Source: Chromera velia (Eukaryota > Sar > Chromeraceae). Taken from it: a stretch of 48,787 bases of DNA. A program made the translations under genes and the position numbers. The DNA lies in assembly GCA_018398765.1 (NCBI GenBank), contig JAHBMJ010000398.1, forward strand, positions 1 through 48,787, in the 5' to 3' direction. Below, in pieces: positions 47,400-48,787 of this stretch. The notes under the pieces are model-generated. The model was not told where the DNA came from. It worked only from the letters and a program-made list of their open reading frames with translations, and searched no databases. The number at the start of each line of letters is the position of its first letter. The stretch's first letter is position 1.

Positions 47400-48787
47400 A
47401 CCGGCTCGATCTCTTCGTGCGCGTTGTTCTGTCGTGTGACTCCAAAATTTCTCCAGCATACATCAGTCCCCGCCATCTCTTTAGATCGACTTTTTTCGCG
47501 TGCGTGCGTGGCGTGGCCGACAGGCCTTCCCCGGTTTTTTCTCGTCGGCCGGACGAAAATTGTGGGGTCAGTGCATCACGGATGGCCGCGGAAGTCAGGC
47601 GGGAGGTGTCTGCCGGCAGGCCGAACGAAAATTTCTCCAGCATGCTGTAGACTGACGTGCCGTGAGGGTGTCTGCGGGCCTTCCCCTTCTCTTCTTTGCC
47701 GAAACGAAAATTTCCCCAGCATAGTCTCCAGATTGAAGTGCCGAGAGCTGTGTGTGATCGAATGGCTGTTGGTCCTCCGGGTGTTCGGTGCAAAGGCGTG
47801 CGTGGCTGAAGGTTGATTGCGTCGTTCCGCTTGGCTGGTCGGACTGGATCTTCGTGTGTGTCTGGGTGGCTGAAGGTCGATTGCGTCGTTCCGCTTGGCT
47901 GGTCGGACTGGATCTTCGTGTGTGTCTGGGTGGCTGAAGGTCGATTGCGTCCGTCTGGCTGGTCGGATTGTGTCTGGTGTGCCCGAAGATCGACTGCGGC
48001 CGAACGAAAATTTCTCCATGATACATTCGAGATCTCCATTCCTTTAGCTTGACGAGAGCTGTGTGTGATCGAATGGCTGTTGGTCCGAGACCTCCGGGTG
48101 TTTGGTGCATAGGCGTGTGTGTCTGGTGCTCGTTCACGTGTGTGACTCAGGGTCGACTGCGTCGTTTCGACACTTGTTCTGCTTGGCTGGTCGGATTGGA
48201 TCTTCGCCTGTGTCTGGTACTCGTTCACGTGCGTGCATAGCTGAAAGTCGATTGCGTCCGTGTGGTGCGCGTGGCTGGTCGGACTGGATCTTCGTGTGTG
48301 TCTGGGTGGCGAAGGTCGATTGCGTCCGTCTGGCTGGTCGGATTGGATCTTCGTATGTGTCTGGTGTGCGTTCACGTGTGTGCATGGCTGAAGATCGACT
48401 GCGGCTGAACGAAAATTTCTCCATGATACATTCGAGATCTCCATTCCTTTAGATTGAAGTGGCGTGTGTCGTCTGGCTGGGACAGATTCAAGTGCGCGTG
48501 CGTGCTGTATTGATGGCCGCGGAAACACCGTGCGTGAAGTCAGGCGGGAAGGGTCTCGAGCTATGAGTCCTAACCGGCTCGAAGTAGAAATTCTCCATCA
48601 TACATTCGACTTCTCCATTTCTGTAGACGCGTGCTGTGTGTGGCTGTTGGTTGGGTGTGTCGTGATGGATGGAACCGTCAGGCAGCCTGAACATGCGTGC
48701 CGTGAGAGCGTGTGTGCCTGTGTCAAGAGGTCCGGTCTTGAGTTTGCGTGGTCTGTCGAGCTTTGAGTGTCTGCGGGCCTTTTCCGT
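47400..48787. repeat. degenerate dispersed and tandem satellite
   Basis: Two repeat families are interleaved. One is a block around CGAAAATTTCTCCA(G/T)(C/G)AT, seen near 47448, 47626, 47706, 48004, 48411 and more weakly 48577; three of the copies are followed by ACATTCGA and TCTCCAT. The other is a unit of about 60 bases built on TGGCTGGTCGGA(C/T)TGGATCTTCG, with copies from 47835 to 47965 and 48185 to 48360. Minus-strand open frames here are repeat translations (HTRRSSPTS-like). No gene was supported. Confidence 0.85.

Noticed and set aside
46969..48528. Minus-strand frame of about 519 residues
   Set aside because: Most of it is satellite translation (HTRRSSPTS-type repeats), and the remainder is antisense to the last exon of the plus-strand gene.
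1..48787. CRISPR array, insertion sequence, tRNA or rRNA gene, prokaryotic operon
   Set aside because: None seen; tandem repeats here lack unique spacers, and gene structure is plainly eukaryotic.

Overview
This is an intron-rich eukaryotic nuclear contig. Genes are split by short introns with GT donors and CAG acceptors, coding GC is near 50 percent, microsatellites are abundant, and AT-rich stretches separate the genes. The mix is an AP-5 adaptor subunit, an organelle-targeted PPR protein and a membrane sensor built from Cache modules of a type familiar from cyanobacteria. That points to a microbial eukaryote with a plastid history. My best guess is a chromerid alveolate such as Chromera velia; this is inference from gene content and style, because no rRNA or marker gene is present. 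Six gene models were assembled by hand, matching reading frame and splice phase across each junction. || Layout: (1) 796-2703, plus strand, a small multi-pass membrane protein whose first intron is almost entirely a CA repeat. (2) 4135-10353, plus, a large, mostly disordered protein of about 1551 residues carrying two copies of an unrecognised domain of about 120 residues. (3) 13714-21930, plus, a tandem duplicated TM-Cache-TM receptor with a HAMP-like segment; its reading frame is crossed by three in-frame TAG codons. (4) 35068-24175, minus, AP-5 complex subunit beta in about 19 exons. (5) 35799-43767, plus, an organelle-targeted PPR protein of 14 exons. (6) 45235-47399, plus, an unknown protein with a targeting-like N terminus and a 21-bp minisatellite in its second intron. 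Beyond 47.4 kb lies a degenerate satellite. || Genes 4 and 5 are divergent and share a 730-bp upstream region with TGCATGC motifs. Genes 3 and 4 converge on a 2.2-kb AT-rich spacer. No operon-like logic is expected; these are independent eukaryotic genes (vesicle trafficking, organelle RNA handling, signal reception, two unknowns and one membrane protein). || The strongest leads are the duplicated Cache receptor, its three in-frame TAGs (one exactly where the prokaryotic-type family has Tyr), the twice-occurring domain with conserved introns in gene 2, and a frequent GTC class of splice donors across the window. Exon borders that rest on weak sites are flagged in the entries.
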